Shown here: positions 31,662-43,328 of the stretch, in pieces
How the letters are laid out: every line of letters starts with the position of its first letter
Position numbering within the stretch: position 1 is the first letter of the stretch
Assembly (NCBI GenBank): GCA_963580285.1
Contig: OY757011.1
Location: 158,196,981-158,260,980 of the forward strand
DNA from: Lucinisca nassula
Lineage: Eukaryota; Mollusca; Bivalvia; Lucinida; Lucinidae
Direction: 5' to 3'
DNA length: 64,000 nucleotides
The notes under the pieces: model-generated
Databases searched by the model: none
Seen by the model: the letters and a program-made list of their open reading frames with translations, nothing else
Told to the model about the DNA's origin: nothing
Position numbers and translations under genes: made by a program

Positions 31662-31873
31662 AACCCTTGTCCTGCTAATCCCGGATATGCCTTATCTTTG
31701 AAACAATGTAGATCCAGATCAGATGGCTTCTGACGAAGCTATCTGATCAGGATCTACATTGTTTGCCATTCAGATTGTGAATTTCTTGCAATAATTTGCA
31801 TCAAGTAATCTGATTGGTTGATAATCGGCAGTGGGTGTGGCATATATAAATATTCAGCAGGACAAGGGTTAAC
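31662..31873 (-). repeat. MITE family C
   Basis: TTAACCCTTGTCCTGCTAATC left end, core GTAGATCCAGATCAGATGGC with GAAGCTATCTGATCAGGATC, AATCTGATTGGTTGATAATC, CAGCAGGACAAGGGTTAA right end. The termini TTAACCCTT ... AAGGGTTAA are piggyBac-like. Confidence 0.8.
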
Positions 31874-32469
31874 AGGCTTTTTAGTGGTCAAAATGTTAAC
31901 TGTTCTAGCAAGTGTAATATCTAAGATAGTTGCATTTTTGCAGAAATAATGCTCACACTTTTGCATCAAAAATACTAGAATATTTGAGTCCTTGGATGGA
32001 AGGTCAAGTGCTTTTTCACTGGATACTTGGGTTTTCACCAACGTCTATTTAACAGTCGGCTCAGTATCAGTGAAATCAAAACAAAAATCCGTAACAACCT
32101 TATTAGTTGTCAAAATGTTAACTAATTTGAAGAAATAGATGGGCTGCATGATGCAAGTCAGGTATCTAAGACTGGTATTTTTGCAGAAAAAATGTGTTTA
32201 CAATTAAAATGAAATAGCAGAGTTTGAATACATGGATAAGTTCTGTACAAGTTGGCCATTTTTACAAAACCGAACTTTGAAATATGTTAGGACTTCAGTA
32301 ATTTGTATAGAGGCATACATGCTAGAAACAGTATTTTCAAATATACTCTGGATTTCACTAGCATTCTCAGTTATCGTACTACATTAAACCATTGAAGTTG
32401 TTGAGATGAAGTATTCATAGCTCCACAATAGGTAAATACTGAGGTCATTTGGGGAAATTTTCTTTATTT
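31874..32469. other. intron sequence with small repeat pieces
   Basis: 31875-31985 is a half copy of family E (AGTGGTCAAAATGTTAACTG, TTGCATTTTTGCAG). 32124-32150 is a short SINE-A head piece (GAAGAAATAGATGGGCTGC) repeated out of context. No exon. Confidence 0.45.
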
Positions 32470-32965
32470 CTCTATTAACCCATGTCCTGCTGAAAAAATT
32501 AACTTTGCCACCAATTTCTGGCAATCAGCCGATCAAATTACTTGAGCCCCGCCAAGCGAATTTGTGTCTTCGAGCATTCCGTTATGACAAATTTTAACTG
32601 CGCATGCCCAGCCATTCAGAGGGGCCACGGATATGGCTTTCTGTCTGAAGGTTCCTCTTGATTCACTGCTTGTATGAGCGAGCAGCGAAGGTTCTGGCGA
32701 GACTGAACGGATGCGCAGGCTCGCCTGAACCTTCCCTGCTCGCAAAGGCGATAAGTACCAAAATCGCTTGACGGGGCCCACTTGTCTCTGTATGACCTTA
32801 GCTATTGGTGGGACATAAAACTCAAACACTCACTCATCTTTGCAGAATCCATCTGATCTGGATCTACACCATTTGTCATTGAAATAATTACATTAAAGCA
32901 ATTTGATTTGTTTATAGTCAGAAAGGGGTGTGGCAAATTAACTTATTCAGCAGGATAAGGGTAAA
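32470..32965. repeat. degenerate MITE family C carrying two insertions
   Basis: Left end TTAACCCATGTCCTGCTG, then GGCAATCAGCCGATCAAATT; it resumes at about 32843 with GCAGAATCCATCTGATCTGG and ends CAGCAGGATAAGGGTAAA. Between them lie the 236 bp element and a SINE-C tail (32784-32838). Confidence 0.6.
32544..32779 (-). mobile_element. 236 bp MITE, copy 1, 4 bp target duplication ACTT
   Basis: Inverted termini GAGCCCCGCCAAGCGAATTTG and (complement of) GGGCCCCGTCAAGCGATTTTG. ACTT flanks at 32540-32543 and 32780-32783. It contains a long hairpin made of GCGAGCAG, AAGGTTC, GGCGAG and GCGCA arms. It is about 95% identical, with the same length, to copy 2 at 45205-45440. An open frame (ending SPEPSLLAHTSSESRGTFRQ ...) spans both copies. 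Confidence 0.85.
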
Positions 32966-33081
32966 AAATTATTCCTAAAATACCCTCCTTACTCCTTCCT
33001 ATCGGGTGCTATGAGTCTTGGCTTTAAGAAGTATCCAGTATTATTAGAAATAATGATTCAAATTTCTGCTTTTTCTAACAG

Positions 33082-33164
33082 GAGTTCAAGAGAAATCTGA
33101 CTAAAACAAATGGTAAAGAAGATTTTGAAGAAGAGATGTTAGAGGAAATATATACTGCCATAAG
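33082..33164 (+). CDS. GBF1: GBF1 exon j: Sec7 domain
   Basis: Acceptor TGCTTTTTCTAACAG, donor AAG|gtaaga, 83 bases, phase 0 in, 2 out. It encodes EFKRNLTKTNGKEDFEEEML EEIYTAI(R), matching vertebrate EFRKNLKGVNGGKDFEQDIL. C-terminal helices of the exchange domain. Confidence 0.97.
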
Positions 33165-33344
33165 GTAAGAAACGGGTCAGTCCCAGACAATATTGTGCCT
33201 CTGACAATCAGCCTCGCCACATCACTGTTATGAAAAGAGATCATGAAATGATACCTTTTCTTTCTAGGATAGTTTTTGTAGCAAAGACACTGAGGAATGG
33301 TGTGAGCAGGCTGAACATGACCTTAATTTTGTTGATGCGGCCAT

Positions 33345-33570
33345 TAACCTATTTTGTACCAGAAACCCCAAAACGGGTACCATGGCAAACGTGCAGGCCA
33401 AGATCAGATGCCGCAGAACATAGCGTCTGATCAGGGCCTACACTGTTTGCAAAAAATTAAGCCATTGTCCAAATAAATTTTGAAGAAAACACAACCTGAA
33501 ACCCCTTAATTTTGATATGGACTCCTGCTGTTTATAACGTGGAAGGTCCATTTGGTACAGAAGGGTTTAG
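33345..33570 (-). repeat. MITE family B, inverted
   Basis: AACCTATTTTGTACCAGAAAC, CCCCAAAACGGGTACCATGG, core GCAGGCCAAGATCAGATGCC, AAACACAACCTGAAACCCC, ending CATTTGGTACAGAAGGGTTT. Confidence 0.75.
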
Positions 33571-33571
33571 C

Positions 33572-33702
33572 CTTGAAAACCAGAGATAGCAGGATCAATC
33601 CCGGGCTTCTCCAGACTTTCGGATGAGTCTTTAAACCGAGGTCCCATCTCCATATGACCTTAGCTGTTGGTGGGACGTAAAACTCAAACCACCCACACCC
33701 CA
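33572..33702 (+). mobile_element. SINE-C, 5' part replaced
   Basis: GAAAACCAGAGATAGCAGG, GATCAATCCCGGGCTTCTCC, AGACTTTCGGATGAGTC, GTTGGTGGGACGTAAAACTC. The A-box region is missing. Confidence 0.7.
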
Positions 33703-34947
33703 CAGAAAGGGTTTAAACATAATATAGATTTATAGCCCCAAACCAAGGTGAGGGTAAAGTTGTATTTGGTGCAGATCCTCTTTGTGCCCGTGCTGCCTGT
33801 TTGAAGCACTATATCTCCTGAACCAGTTCATACTTACCAAATGTACTTAGTTTCATCACTAGGATGGAAAATAGGGATTGGATTTTTTAATGGCCCTGAC
33901 CTCACTTTGAAGGTCACAGGCTTGAAAAAAAAAACAGTTAGATTTGGGTGTATAGTTTTGTAGGTTTATAGTTTCCAAATTGTCTGTTAGCCACAGTTTT
34001 TCTTTCTGCTATGTATTTTAAGACATAATTGGTATTGTGGTTTTGAATATATTGATTTTGATAAGCATGCCTATGGAATTAACAAAATTTTGTGCTTGTT
34101 CATGAACAAGTGCATAATAATGATCCACTGGTCTAAAAGAAATTTCACTTGTCCAAAAAAAGGGAAAAGGTGGACAGTAATCAAATAATTTAACTGAAAA
34201 GCTATATCAGTATTGACAGTCTGTGAAAATGTCAATTAAATTTCTCAAAGGGAGAATACTTCCTGAAACAGGCAGTGTCTATAGTGGTATTTAAATCCTT
34301 TCCAAAACGGGGCCTCCTCTTAAAGGAAAGAATCTGCTCCATATGACTTTGCTCCCTATGGGAGCAAATTCTTCCCTTTAAGAGAAGCCATCCAGTGAGA
34401 ATAGAAGTAAATCTATTTGTGCAAGTGTAGCTTCACTTTTACAAGAATTCATTTCACCTTATAAAGAAGGTTCCTGCAAATCTGGCCACAAAGATTGTCT
34501 ATACATGTACTTGACAAAGTAAACTAAAATTTTTCACTTGTCCTGCAATAGGATAACACACCCATGTGACATAATGCATTCTTTCATATCCCCAAAATGG
34601 TTACTTTTCGGATGAAAATTTGAGTGCATTCTTTCATGTCCCCAAAATGGTTACTTTTCGGATGAAAATTTGAGATTTTTTACTTATTTTTACTTGAACT
34701 ATAGGTTGTGGGTGCTTGTTAGAACTGCCTCATTGACATTAACAAGTGCCCACAACCTATGTCTTGGAGCAGAAATAAGTCAAATAATGTATATTCCAGT
34801 ACACCCCAGTTTTCTCTACATAAAGTATTCATTACACAGACAGACTTGTTAACATGATGGTGAAAAGGGCGAGTTGGACAAGTTGGCAATAACATATTCT
34901 GCAGCCCTGTTGTTAAGATATAATAACATCTCTCTATGTTTCTGTAG
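33703..34947. other. intron, mostly unique, with two hairpins
   Basis: 34315-34385 is the family F hairpin (CTTAAAGGAAAGAATCTGC / AGCAAATTCTTCCCTTTAAG). 34560-34670 contains a 53 bp tandem duplication of GCATTCTTTCATATCCCC. 34700-34792 is MITE A (TAGGTTGTGGGTGCTTG / GTGCCCACAACCTATG). No exon until 34948. Confidence 0.55.
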
Positions 34948-35011
34948 AAATGAAGAAATAGTGATGCCAGCAGAACATACAGGACTTGTGAAGGAGAACT
35001 ACCTCTGGAAG
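34948..35011 (+). CDS. GBF1: GBF1 exon k: end of Sec7, start of HDS1
   Basis: A 64-base exon. Acceptor CTATGTTTCTGTAG, donor AAG|gtgaga; phase 2 in, 0 out. It encodes (R)NEEIVMPAEHTGLVKENYLW K, almost identical to vertebrate KNEEIVMPEEQTGLVRENYV. The phase match on both sides and high identity make the call secure despite the size. Confidence 0.97.
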
Positions 35012-35021
35012 GTGAGAGTTA

Positions 35022-35232
35022 ACCCTTGACCTGCTGAATATTTATATATACCACACCCACCACTGATTATCAACCAATCAGATTACTTGATACAAATTAT
35101 TGCAACAAATTCGTAAACTGAATGACAAACAATAAAGATCCTGATCAGATGGCTTCTTCAGAAGCCATCTGATCTGGATCTTTATTGTTGGAAAGATAAG
35201 GCATATCCGGGCTCAGCAGGACAAGGGTTAAA
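35022..35232 (+). repeat. MITE family C
   Basis: TTAACCCTTGACCTGCTGAA, CCACACCCACCACTGATTAT, core CCTGATCAGATGGCTTCTTC / GAAGCCATCTGATCTGG, ending CAGCAGGACAAGGGTTAA. It starts only 10 bases after the exon k donor. Confidence 0.85.
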
Positions 35233-38200
35233 ACAGTTGCTATAGTAACTCAAGGTTTTGACGAATGTGTATAAATACAATAAAACTTTTAGGGAAAGAA
35301 CTAAATAAGTAGGACTCTAGCTTTCATTCCTATCCTAATGATTTGTGTTAATATTGTATAATAATGCCATAAATTGTTGAAATGAAATATATTTAAGCAG
35401 ATACAATGAAATGTCAGTACATCACAAACTCTTTAAAACACTGTTGTTGGAGTCCAAAGGATGATTCATGTTATATCCAAACAAAAATGTATAGACTAGA
35501 TTAGAAAATTATTCCTGCACATAATCCCCTCTAGGTAGGGTAGGGTAAAAACCATGTTACAATGAACAGTGTTAGAAAGAGGTTGTAATGTGTTTACAAA
35601 TCATTTGGACGTCTCAACAAGATACATTGAGTACATATTAGCTATATCATATTTTTCCACAAACTGTACATAGAAATATACAAAACAGACATGCAGGTAG
35701 TAGAATTGGAAAAGATTGAAACATAAATGCCTGTTATAGTCCGGGATTTGAGACAAGATTTCGAAAAATTTAATGCACCCAAAATTCTCACGCTTTATTT
35801 GTGCCGTTTCATTGAGATAGGAGCCTAACCTATATGACATGTGATTATTTAGCAAATCTGGTGGGGAAAAGGGGTTGAAAATTCTATGAGTTTACACCCA
35901 CCCCCATGCGGATGGTATAGTTGGATTGAGTTTAGTTATGTGTAGGTTGCGCTTACATATGAATGTTGATTTATTGCATCAGCCAAAATATTTGTCAATA
36001 TTCGAAGACACCAAAATTCATGATATGACGTAATTACATCCAGTGTTACCATAAATTTTGACCATTGAAATTTGACCCCCAAAATTTGGTAAATTTTACA
36101 CTATTTTCGCGCTAATTAATTTTTAGTACTTTTTTTAAACAATTTCTTTTTCGTCAGTATGAAGGACGGTTATTTTTGCACGGGCATGTGAAATTTGATG
36201 GCTCTGTTTCAATCCGGGCATGAATAAGGGACTCCGATACCTATGGACCATTGTACCACCTTTTCCTGTTGTGTCACAGATCGTGATAAAAATTTATATT
36301 AAAACCAACATAAACTAAATTATTTTACTGGCTGGTCATAGATGTATCATAACAGGGACCGATAGATATATTTTTGAAAAGTTACTGATGGCCATTTCCT
36401 TCCGGTTTATATTTAGTGAGGGGGATATACATCACCAAGCATATTTGTCAGCGGGTTAATTGGCAATGATTCTCTAAACTGGTGACTTGAAACAATCAAC
36501 ATTTAATGAATACATTGTATATTTCAAGAATCATTATCCAAAGTTTCCGGTTTGTGCTGATGGCTCCCCAAGTAACATCGACATTATTATATTTTAAACA
36601 GGTAAATGTTACTGGCCACTTGAAATCTTACTGGGTACCTTATTTTCTGTTAAGTCGCACGACTAAAATAAATCGTACTCGAGGTTTAATGTAACGTAAA
36701 GCCATCCCTTAAACATTCTTCTATCCTCCCTTTCCCCAGAGTTGTGGTATAACCTGTAAACGTGCATCTTAAGATGTCACCTGCACTTAATTTCTACCAT
36801 TTTGTTGGACAACCTGCCTACGATAGCCTTGTCCCACTTTTCACCATTAGCTCTAAATCATCCTGTGTCTATTGTCAAACACTGATCAGTCTGTTCTTCA
36901 TCTCCTTTATTACTACTTCCTTTTCTGACATTTGTCCCATATATTGATTGTTTTGGGTTTAAAGGCACGTCATCCCTTGTTGGTCATTTTTGTCCCCTCT
37001 CCAGAGAAAGGGAGATAGCGACAGGGGATAGTTGAGCAGATGAAAGTAAGGGGCAGAGGAGAAATGGGAAAATGGAAAAGCAGAAACAGAAGAAATAACT
37101 GTCCCCACCCCCCCTACCCATAATTGCTGGAAGAATAGCAGGTCTTGTCCAGCTGTAAGCCACTATCAGCTGGACGCCTTATTGACGCAAGATACATGTC
37201 ACCTTTGCTTCACCCAACCACCCCAATTTTCCCATATAGATTGGCCAAAAACGCCATCAGGAGTTATCACGTTTGAAAAACAGAGTGTATGCAATGATCA
37301 GGAATCTATACAAAATATCTTGCATTCAAAACACCAAAATGAAAACATCATGGATGGAAAGCCAGAATGACAGTTATCTCCCCACATGACCGAACGGCTA
37401 TCCAAAATAAAAAAGGCATTAGCAATCATACATCTTAAGGACTAACTATGAAAATAGTAAACCACAAAAAAGGATCGACGACGGGGTCAGTAAGAAGTTT
37501 TACGGGGGCGTGGGTGGGGTTGGATAATTTAATAGATTTTAGATGGTCACACTACTCGCCCTTGATTGTCGTGGTTAAAACCGATAAATAGTTCACATGA
37601 CGGAGTTCTAGCTCATCAGTGCAACATCTCCGAGAAAAGAAAATCAAACGACTAAAAAGATGAAAGAACGATGAGGACTCGACAGCATGAAATAGCTAGA
37701 ATTCTGCAGCAAAGGAAACCAAACAATTAGGCTCCGGTTAACCCTACCAGAGACAGAGCATCAGGCACATACCTTCAGGCGTTCTGGCGGAAATGCGTTC
37801 GTACATAAGAAAGGAACTAGGCGGGCGGGTTAATTTACTTGAGGTTGAAACCTAATATATCAGATATATTGAACAGTGAACAGAGACGATGTTTGGCATA
37901 ATAAATGTTATGATTCCTACGTAAATCAAGCTTCTTCTCTTCACCTTTGTCAAGAAGGGTGGGAACATAGGGTTCAACACGGACCCTCGACTGAACTTTT
38001 TTGCATCTTCATGTAACTTGGTGACCTCAATTTGCGCATGTTTGCCAAAAGATCGACCAAAATTAGAGTCATTCAATCAGCAAATAAGTTGGAGTATATC
38101 AAATCCGCAGCTGGAGAATTAGATGCCGATATTTAAATTTAGAAGAGTATCTTTTTTGCAGCAAATTAATGTTAAAAACCAAAACAATAAACCTCTAAAA

Positions 38201-40284
38201 CATTTAAGTAAAATCGTTCCACCAAATACTGTATAATGTTTCGTTTTTGTTCGCAGTAAAATTTCGCACACCTTCAGTCAAAAGGAGGCTTGATTGTTCA
38301 GAGGCGTTAACTCATTAAAACACAACTTTTCTTCAATTATGAAATACTGAACAAAAATCTGCCAACCCTTTGAAAAAACAAAACTGAAATAGGGCCGCGC
38401 TGTTATCTTTACTGAACATTGTCGTCTTTCAGAGGTATTGCTATCATGGTAACTTCATACCAAACTACCACTGATCACCAATTAATTGCTTATGAAGCTA
38501 AGCAACAAAAGAAAACCAAACAAGCGCAATCAGTAAAGCAGAAAACTGTGGCTGCTGTATCATGACAACGCCAATTAGATATGGTTTACGCTTGCCATCA
38601 AGTTTACGCGACTTTTCCCTGAACACAAAATTGTAAACAAGCGGCAGATGGGAAACTACGCTCACCAGAGCTCAAGTGGGCATAACCCCCCCCCCCCCCC
38701 CCCCCCCAAACCTACACACCCGTGGTAGCCATTTATGTTAACAAACCATGATGGTTTAGTAGAGGCCAATCCCAGGACCATTGATGCCAAATTATTTTGA
38801 AATCAACCACTGTTTTCTTTTGTTGCCGTCGCATACATTATAGTCAGCTTTGAACCATCTTAGGGCAAGAGTCCAAAATGCTGCATACCAAGGTCTTGTA
38901 TTTCTTGAGATGCAGAATTTAAAATCACTTTTGGCCGTTTATTGGTGTGACGATCACACAGATCCCTCTAACAAACTTGGATTTCTCGACCACACTGATG
39001 CAGTATATGTAATTTGGTAGCAATTAGCCCAGTAGTTTTAGAAAAATTAAAAACTAAATAATTTTTATGGCCCAGGATCATTAAGCTGATTGCAAATATC
39101 AACTATGATGTCATAAGCTGCAACAGAACCAGAAAACCCTGTCTTTTCGATACAAAATCCTAAGTGGCCGAATGTGACCTTGACGTAAAAAAGGTCAAGG
39201 TCAACGAATTGTCATCATTTGAACAAATTCAATAGGACCCGGGTCCCATATATTTTATACCAAGTTTCAAGGTCATCGGTAGATTGTTTCCTGAGAAGGC
39301 GATTTTCAAAGGTTTTTACCATATATGGGCATGGCGGACATTTTGGTCATGTGACCCAGATATTCAGAATATATGTTTGTTCTTCCACCCCATGGTGGCT
39401 TCACATTTAATTTGGTTGCAGTTGGCCTTGTAGTTTCAGAGGAGATGTCGTTTGGAATTGTTTGGATGCTTAAATGAGAAAAGAGGGTATGAACATTTAT
39501 CTCCCCTTTTTATGTCTTTTTCCCCACTTTTTTGATTTTCTAACTCCATTTTCAAGATGCTGAGAGACCTCTAAATAAATTCGTATCATAGTTAAGTGTG
39601 AGAAAGTAAGGTGCATTAAACTCCTTAAATACGCGTGCTACGAATTTCAAATCCCCGACTATTAATGCAGTAGAACTCCAATTTCTTGAACATGATGGCC
39701 CCTTTACCATGGCTGATTTTAACTTGGCTGATTTTAACTTGTGCTTGAGTCCCTAAGACATTTTTCGAATGGCAGATTTTTAGAGGTAATTTAGATAAGC
39801 TGGTTTTATCTTCAAAAGATATGTTGTGTTTGCTCATTGCGCATTAGAATAGCCTCTTCAATGTGATTCTAATGAGCACACACAACATTCCTTCCTTTTG
39901 TAAAGATTGTAAAAATATCTAAATTATCCCTACGATGCATAGTGACATGATACTGTGACTTACCCTCAGATTCAAACTGTTCTGTTTTAAACAAATATCC
40001 ACAGTCCAAAAGGTGTTTGAGCCAGTGCAGTTGAGGCAATTCTAGCAATTACCCAAAACTTTCTTTTCTAACAAGAAATAAGAAAAAGTATTTGTTAATT
40101 ATCCTTGTCTCATTTTCTGTAGCTATGGTTTGAAGGAGTGAAAAATCTTTAAGCATCAATATGTGCTGCCCGTAGATATTTAGTAGCATTATTTAGATAT
40201 TTAGTAGCATTATTTCTTATGACTCAGAATATTTTATGATCCATTTTTTATCGAATATTTTATGATCCATTTTTTTATCCTAAG
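35233..40284. other. large intron, mostly unique DNA
   Basis: The least repeat-dense stretch in the window. Recognised pieces: poly(C) at about 38687-38707; 38900-39440, which resembles the H3 body in inverse (CCATATATGGGCATGGCGG, TTGACCTTTTTTACG inverse motifs); MITE family M at 39668-40035, with an A hairpin at about 39820-39890 (GTGTTTGCTCATTG / AATGAGCACACACAAC). Short open frames here lack splice context and protein-like motifs. Confidence 0.5.
39668..40035 (+). repeat. MITE family M
   Basis: Left end CAGTAGAACTCCAATTTCTT, centre hairpin with AGAATAGCCTCTTCAATGTG, right end AAAAGGTGTTTGAGCCAGTG and CAGTTG. Diverged. Confidence 0.55.
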
Positions 40285-40457
40285 GTAATACTGAAAAGAG
40301 GCGGTACAAAGGAGGGTGTGTTCACACACTGTCCGACAGGAATCTTTGACCATGATCTGTTTACCTTAATCTGGGGACCTACAGTTGCAGCATTGTCCTT
40401 TGTGTTTGACAAGAGCTCTGATGAAGGAATCATTTCAAAAGCAATATCAGGATTCAG
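40285..40457 (+). CDS. GBF1: GBF1 exon l: HDS1 domain
   Basis: Acceptor CATTTTTTTATCCTAAG, donor CAG|gtagga, phase 0 in, 2 out. It encodes VILKRGGTKEGVFTHCPTGI, FDHDLFTLIWGPTVAALSFV and FDKSSDEGIISKAISGF(R), matching vertebrate DLDLFTMTWGPTIAALSYVF and IIQKAISGFRKC. HDS1 helps membrane and lipid-droplet targeting in GBF1 (known for the vertebrate protein). Confidence 0.97.
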
Positions 40458-40577
40458 GTAGGATTTCAGTAGACAAACTTTCACTGTCATTCAATAGTAT
40501 GGTTGATAATTTTGAGAATCATGAAATGTATTAGAACTTTTTTATTATCATTTTTTGTGGTTGCAAATTTTTTTTTT

Positions 40578-40795
40578 TTGGTTTTACGGCCCTTTCAAGA
40601 TTATTTCACTCAGATCAAGCCGATCGTTAATCAGAGGTGGACGAAAACTGGAGTACCCAGAGAAAAACCACCTGACCTTCCGTTGCAGAACTTGGCGTCT
40701 CACATGTGACCCGAGCGAGGCTCGAGCCACAGGGGTGAGAGACCTAATGATCAAGAGTCCGCGCTTTTAACCACTAGGCCAAGGAGGGTTGCAAA
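40578..40795 (-). mobile_element. SINE-D, full copy with tRNA-like head
   Basis: On the minus strand: CCTTGGCCTAGTGGTTAAAA (A box), GGCTCGAGCCTCGCTCGG (B box), GTCACATGTGAGACGCCAAG, CCACCTCTGATTAACGATC, ending GAAATAATCTTGAAAGGGCC. It defines the SINE-D fragments elsewhere. Confidence 0.8.
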
Positions 40796-40924
40796 ATACA
40801 TTTATTTAGGGGAAATAAATAGTATTTAATATCTTGAGCAAATATGAACATGCAAAAGTCGTATTTGTAGTGCGAAGATGTATCACATAAAACATTGATT
40901 TTATCTGGTTAAGTTTAGGTAAAC

Positions 40925-41335
40925 AGTACAGTAAAATCCCTATATTAAGACCACCTTTGGTACTGTTCAAAAGTGGTCTTTAAGACCACTTTTGAACAGT
41001 ACCAAAGGTGGTCTCTGACCGGAGGACATTGTGTGCAGAGAACACTAAGAAAGAATAACTGCAACCTTCTAAGTAAGCTTTTTAAATAACATCAAGAAAA
41101 CACGCCTATATAATTTTGACCCCCTTGAACCCCACTTTTATATAGTAAAACTTGGGTTTCCGGGGGTATACCTATTTCTGCTAAATAAGAAAAATATCAC
41201 AATTTTTCATCTTAAAATTTTCATTTTTTCGGCGATAAAGGTGGCAATGTATTTGTATAGGCGTGTTTGCGTAATGGAATGTCTTAATTTCAGGTGGTCT
41301 TAATAGCGAAATTTCACTGTATTGTGTTAAATGTA
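40925..41335. repeat. MITE family G
   Basis: Left end ACAGTAAAATCCCTATATTA, a hairpin AGACCACCTTTGGTACTGTT / AACAGTACCAAAGGTGGTCT, right end GGTCTTAATAGCGAAATTTC ACTGT. The interior at 41110-41200 holds the palindrome CCCCACTTTTATATAG / CTTGGGTTTCCGGGGG. Confidence 0.65.
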
Positions 41336-41537
41336 ATGGTATGAAGTCTTGTTTGACTGAGAACTGGCAGGAATAGGAGGTTGAGAAGCGCTGTTAATCA
41401 TTCAAGTCACATGATTGTGGCTTAATGGCTGACATCATACTGATTGACAAGTACGCAATGGATTATTCACATGTAATGCCAAGCCTGATTTTCTCTGAAA
41501 AATGAAAAAAAAAAAAATTGAAATTGATGTTTGCATA

Positions 41538-41767
41538 TTAACCCTTTTTGTACTGAATGGAATCTTCCTCTTTATATATAGCAGGAGTTCATTTCAAAAT
41601 TTAGGGGTGTCAGGTTGTGTTTTCATCAAAATTTAGTTGGAAAATAACTGATCTTTTAGCAAACAGTGGAGGCCCTGATCAGACACCGCATTCTGCGGTG
41701 TCTGATCTGGGCCTGCACTGTTTGCCAGGGTACCCGTTTAGGGGTTTCTGGTACTAAATGGGTTAAG
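41538..41767 (+). repeat. MITE family B, complete
   Basis: TTAACCCTTTTTGTACTGAA left, GTTCATTTCAAAATTTAGGG, core GGCCCTGATCAGACACCGC / GCGGTGTCTGATCTGGGCC, GTACCCGTTTAGGGGTTTC, right end GGTACTAAATGGGTTAA. TTAA at both ends may be the target duplication. Confidence 0.85.
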
Positions 41768-41798
41768 GGTAATCATAAATCTGTTCTTTTCTTTGTAG

Positions 41799-41898
41799 GA
41801 AATGTGCAATGATATCTGCCCACTATGGTATGAGCGATGTGTTTGACAATCTTGTTATATCACTCTGCAAGTTTACAACTCTACTGAGCTCTGCAGAG
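41799..41898 (+). CDS. GBF1: GBF1 exon m: HDS1 domain
   Basis: Acceptor TTCTTTTCTTTGTAG, donor GAG|gtacaa, 100 bases, phase 2 in, 0 out. It encodes (R)[33 protein letters not shown], nearly identical to vertebrate [20 protein letters not shown]. The exon lies 31 bases after a family B MITE end. Confidence 0.97.
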
Positions 41899-41967
41899 GT
41901 ACAACACACTTTCTATATAGCAATAAGTTAAGAAGTATTTGTAATCATCCTATGAACAAATGGCATG

Positions 41968-42722
41968 CAGGGCCTAGTTGTTTAAAGCATCTTTAGCTTA
42001 ACAAGCTCATTAGTGTTCAAATTGTTGACTGTTGTATTAAGTGCAACTAATACTCTAGTATTTTTGCTGAAAAAAAATGTGAGCAAAAGCTGCTCACATT
42101 TTTTTCTGCAAAAATATTAGTATATTTGCCACATTTGTTGATCGAAGTTTTAACAGTATGTTAAAGGAAAACAACCACAAAAATTAACTTTCACTTCAGA
42201 ACAAAGTTTTGCGGAGATAAACATTTTGGTACAAGTTTAATGAAAATTGACTGAGTGGTTTAGAAGTTATGACCTTTTGAACATTTCACAAATTCTGGTT
42301 TTGTTAGTCCAGAACGAGGCTGTGAGTAAATGTCGTCATAAACTCACAACTGGAAAACTTTGAATTACAGCGATTCTCATGCAATAAAACAGCAATAAAT
42401 AGTTCAGTATGCATTCCATTTATTCAATGCGATGATAATTTACTGTTTTTAAGTACAAAATCTGAAAAGTATGCTGTAAATTATAATTTTTCTATTTTGG
42501 TCACGTGACTAGATTAACAAAATGGCGGCCCTCATAGACAGCAAATGTTAAATGTTCAAAAGGTCATAATTTCAAAACCGCTCAACTGATTTTCATAAAA
42601 TTTGTACCAAAATGTTCACCTCATCAAAGGCAATATTTTAAAGTGACAGTTAATTTTTGTGGGTGTTTCCCTTTAATTAACAACATCATTAGTTTTTGAA
42701 CAACTTGGCCCAGTTGTATAAA
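41968..42722 (+). repeat. MITE family E split by a foldback element
   Basis: Left part GGGCCTAGTTGTTTAAAGC, hairpin GAAAAAAAATGTGAGCAAAAG / CTGCTCACATTTTTTTCTGC; interruption at 42163-42677; it resumes AATTAACAACATCATTAG and ends GAACAACTTGGCCC. Confidence 0.75.
42163..42677. mobile_element. foldback element, about 515 bp, long inverted repeats
   Basis: Left arm AAAGGAAAACAACCACAAAA ... TTTGGTACAAGTTTAATGAA ... GACCTTTTGAACATTT; the right arm is its inverse, AAATGTTCAAAAGGTCATAA ... TTTGTGGGTGTTTCCCTTT. Arms are about 140 bp. TTAA occurs at both outer borders. Confidence 0.75.
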
Positions 42723-42747
42723 TTCATAGCTTCAGATGTGGAGTAAT

Positions 42748-42865
42748 GAGGATAATTAAGGAGAATAGGAACACCTGACATATTTTTCTCCCTTTTTTCA
42801 AAGGGAGATAACTTTCAAGACATCCTGTTCGCTTTTCTATAAGCCCTTTCCCACTGAATAACATA
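42748..42865 (+). repeat. MITE family F, left half
   Basis: AAGGAGAATAGGAACACCTG, CAAAGGGAGATAACTTTC, CATCCTGTTCGCTTTTC, GCCCTTTCCCACTGAA. The complete form is at 62377-62632. Confidence 0.6.
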
Positions 42866-43097
42866 TGTCGTTGGTACTTATGAGGATTACATTATCATTT
42901 CCTTGATGAGGCCATTCTATCAAGTATTGTCAACGTTCGTTTTTCTGGAAAAATAAGAAAGATTATCCTGGTTACTCATCTTTATTTCAAGTTCAGATAA
43001 ATTATTATTGTTGTCATATACCTACATCAGACTGTTTGAACTGCAAGAGATTTTCCTGCAAAAAAAGTGGATTATTGTATAAGAAAAATACAAATTT

Positions 43098-43310
43098 TAA
43101 CCCTTGTCCTGCTGAGCCCGGATATGCCTTACTTTTCAAACAATGTAGATCCAGATCAAATGGCTTCTGAAGAAGCCATCTGATCAGGATCTACATTGTT
43201 TGTCATACATATTGTGAATTTGTTGCAATAATTTGAATCAAGTAATCTGATTGGCTAATAATCTGTAGTAGGTGTGGCTTATATAAATATTCACCAGAAC
43301 AAGGGTTAAA
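43098..43310 (-). repeat. MITE family C
   Basis: TTAACCCTTGTCCTGCTGAG, core GATCCAGATCAAATGGCTTC / GAAGCCATCTGATCAGGATC, ending CACCAGAACAAGGGTTAA. Confidence 0.85.
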
Positions 43311-43328
43311 CATTAAGTACCTTATCAG

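Noticed and set aside
32533..32829. 98-codon frame (and its counterpart at 45203-45460) as a conserved gene
   Set aside because: Both lie wholly within the 236 bp MITE, on both orientations relative to GBF1; conservation follows from recent transposition. Kept as a finding, not a gene.
38687..38707. poly(C) tract as a biological signal
   Set aside because: A pure homopolymer of this kind is as likely to be a length-uncertain assembly feature; nothing around it suggests function.
35233..40284. additional GBF1 exons in the 5 kb intron
   Set aside because: Exons k and l join in phase 0 and the protein aligns without a gap (ENYLWK to VILKRG), so no exon is missing here.
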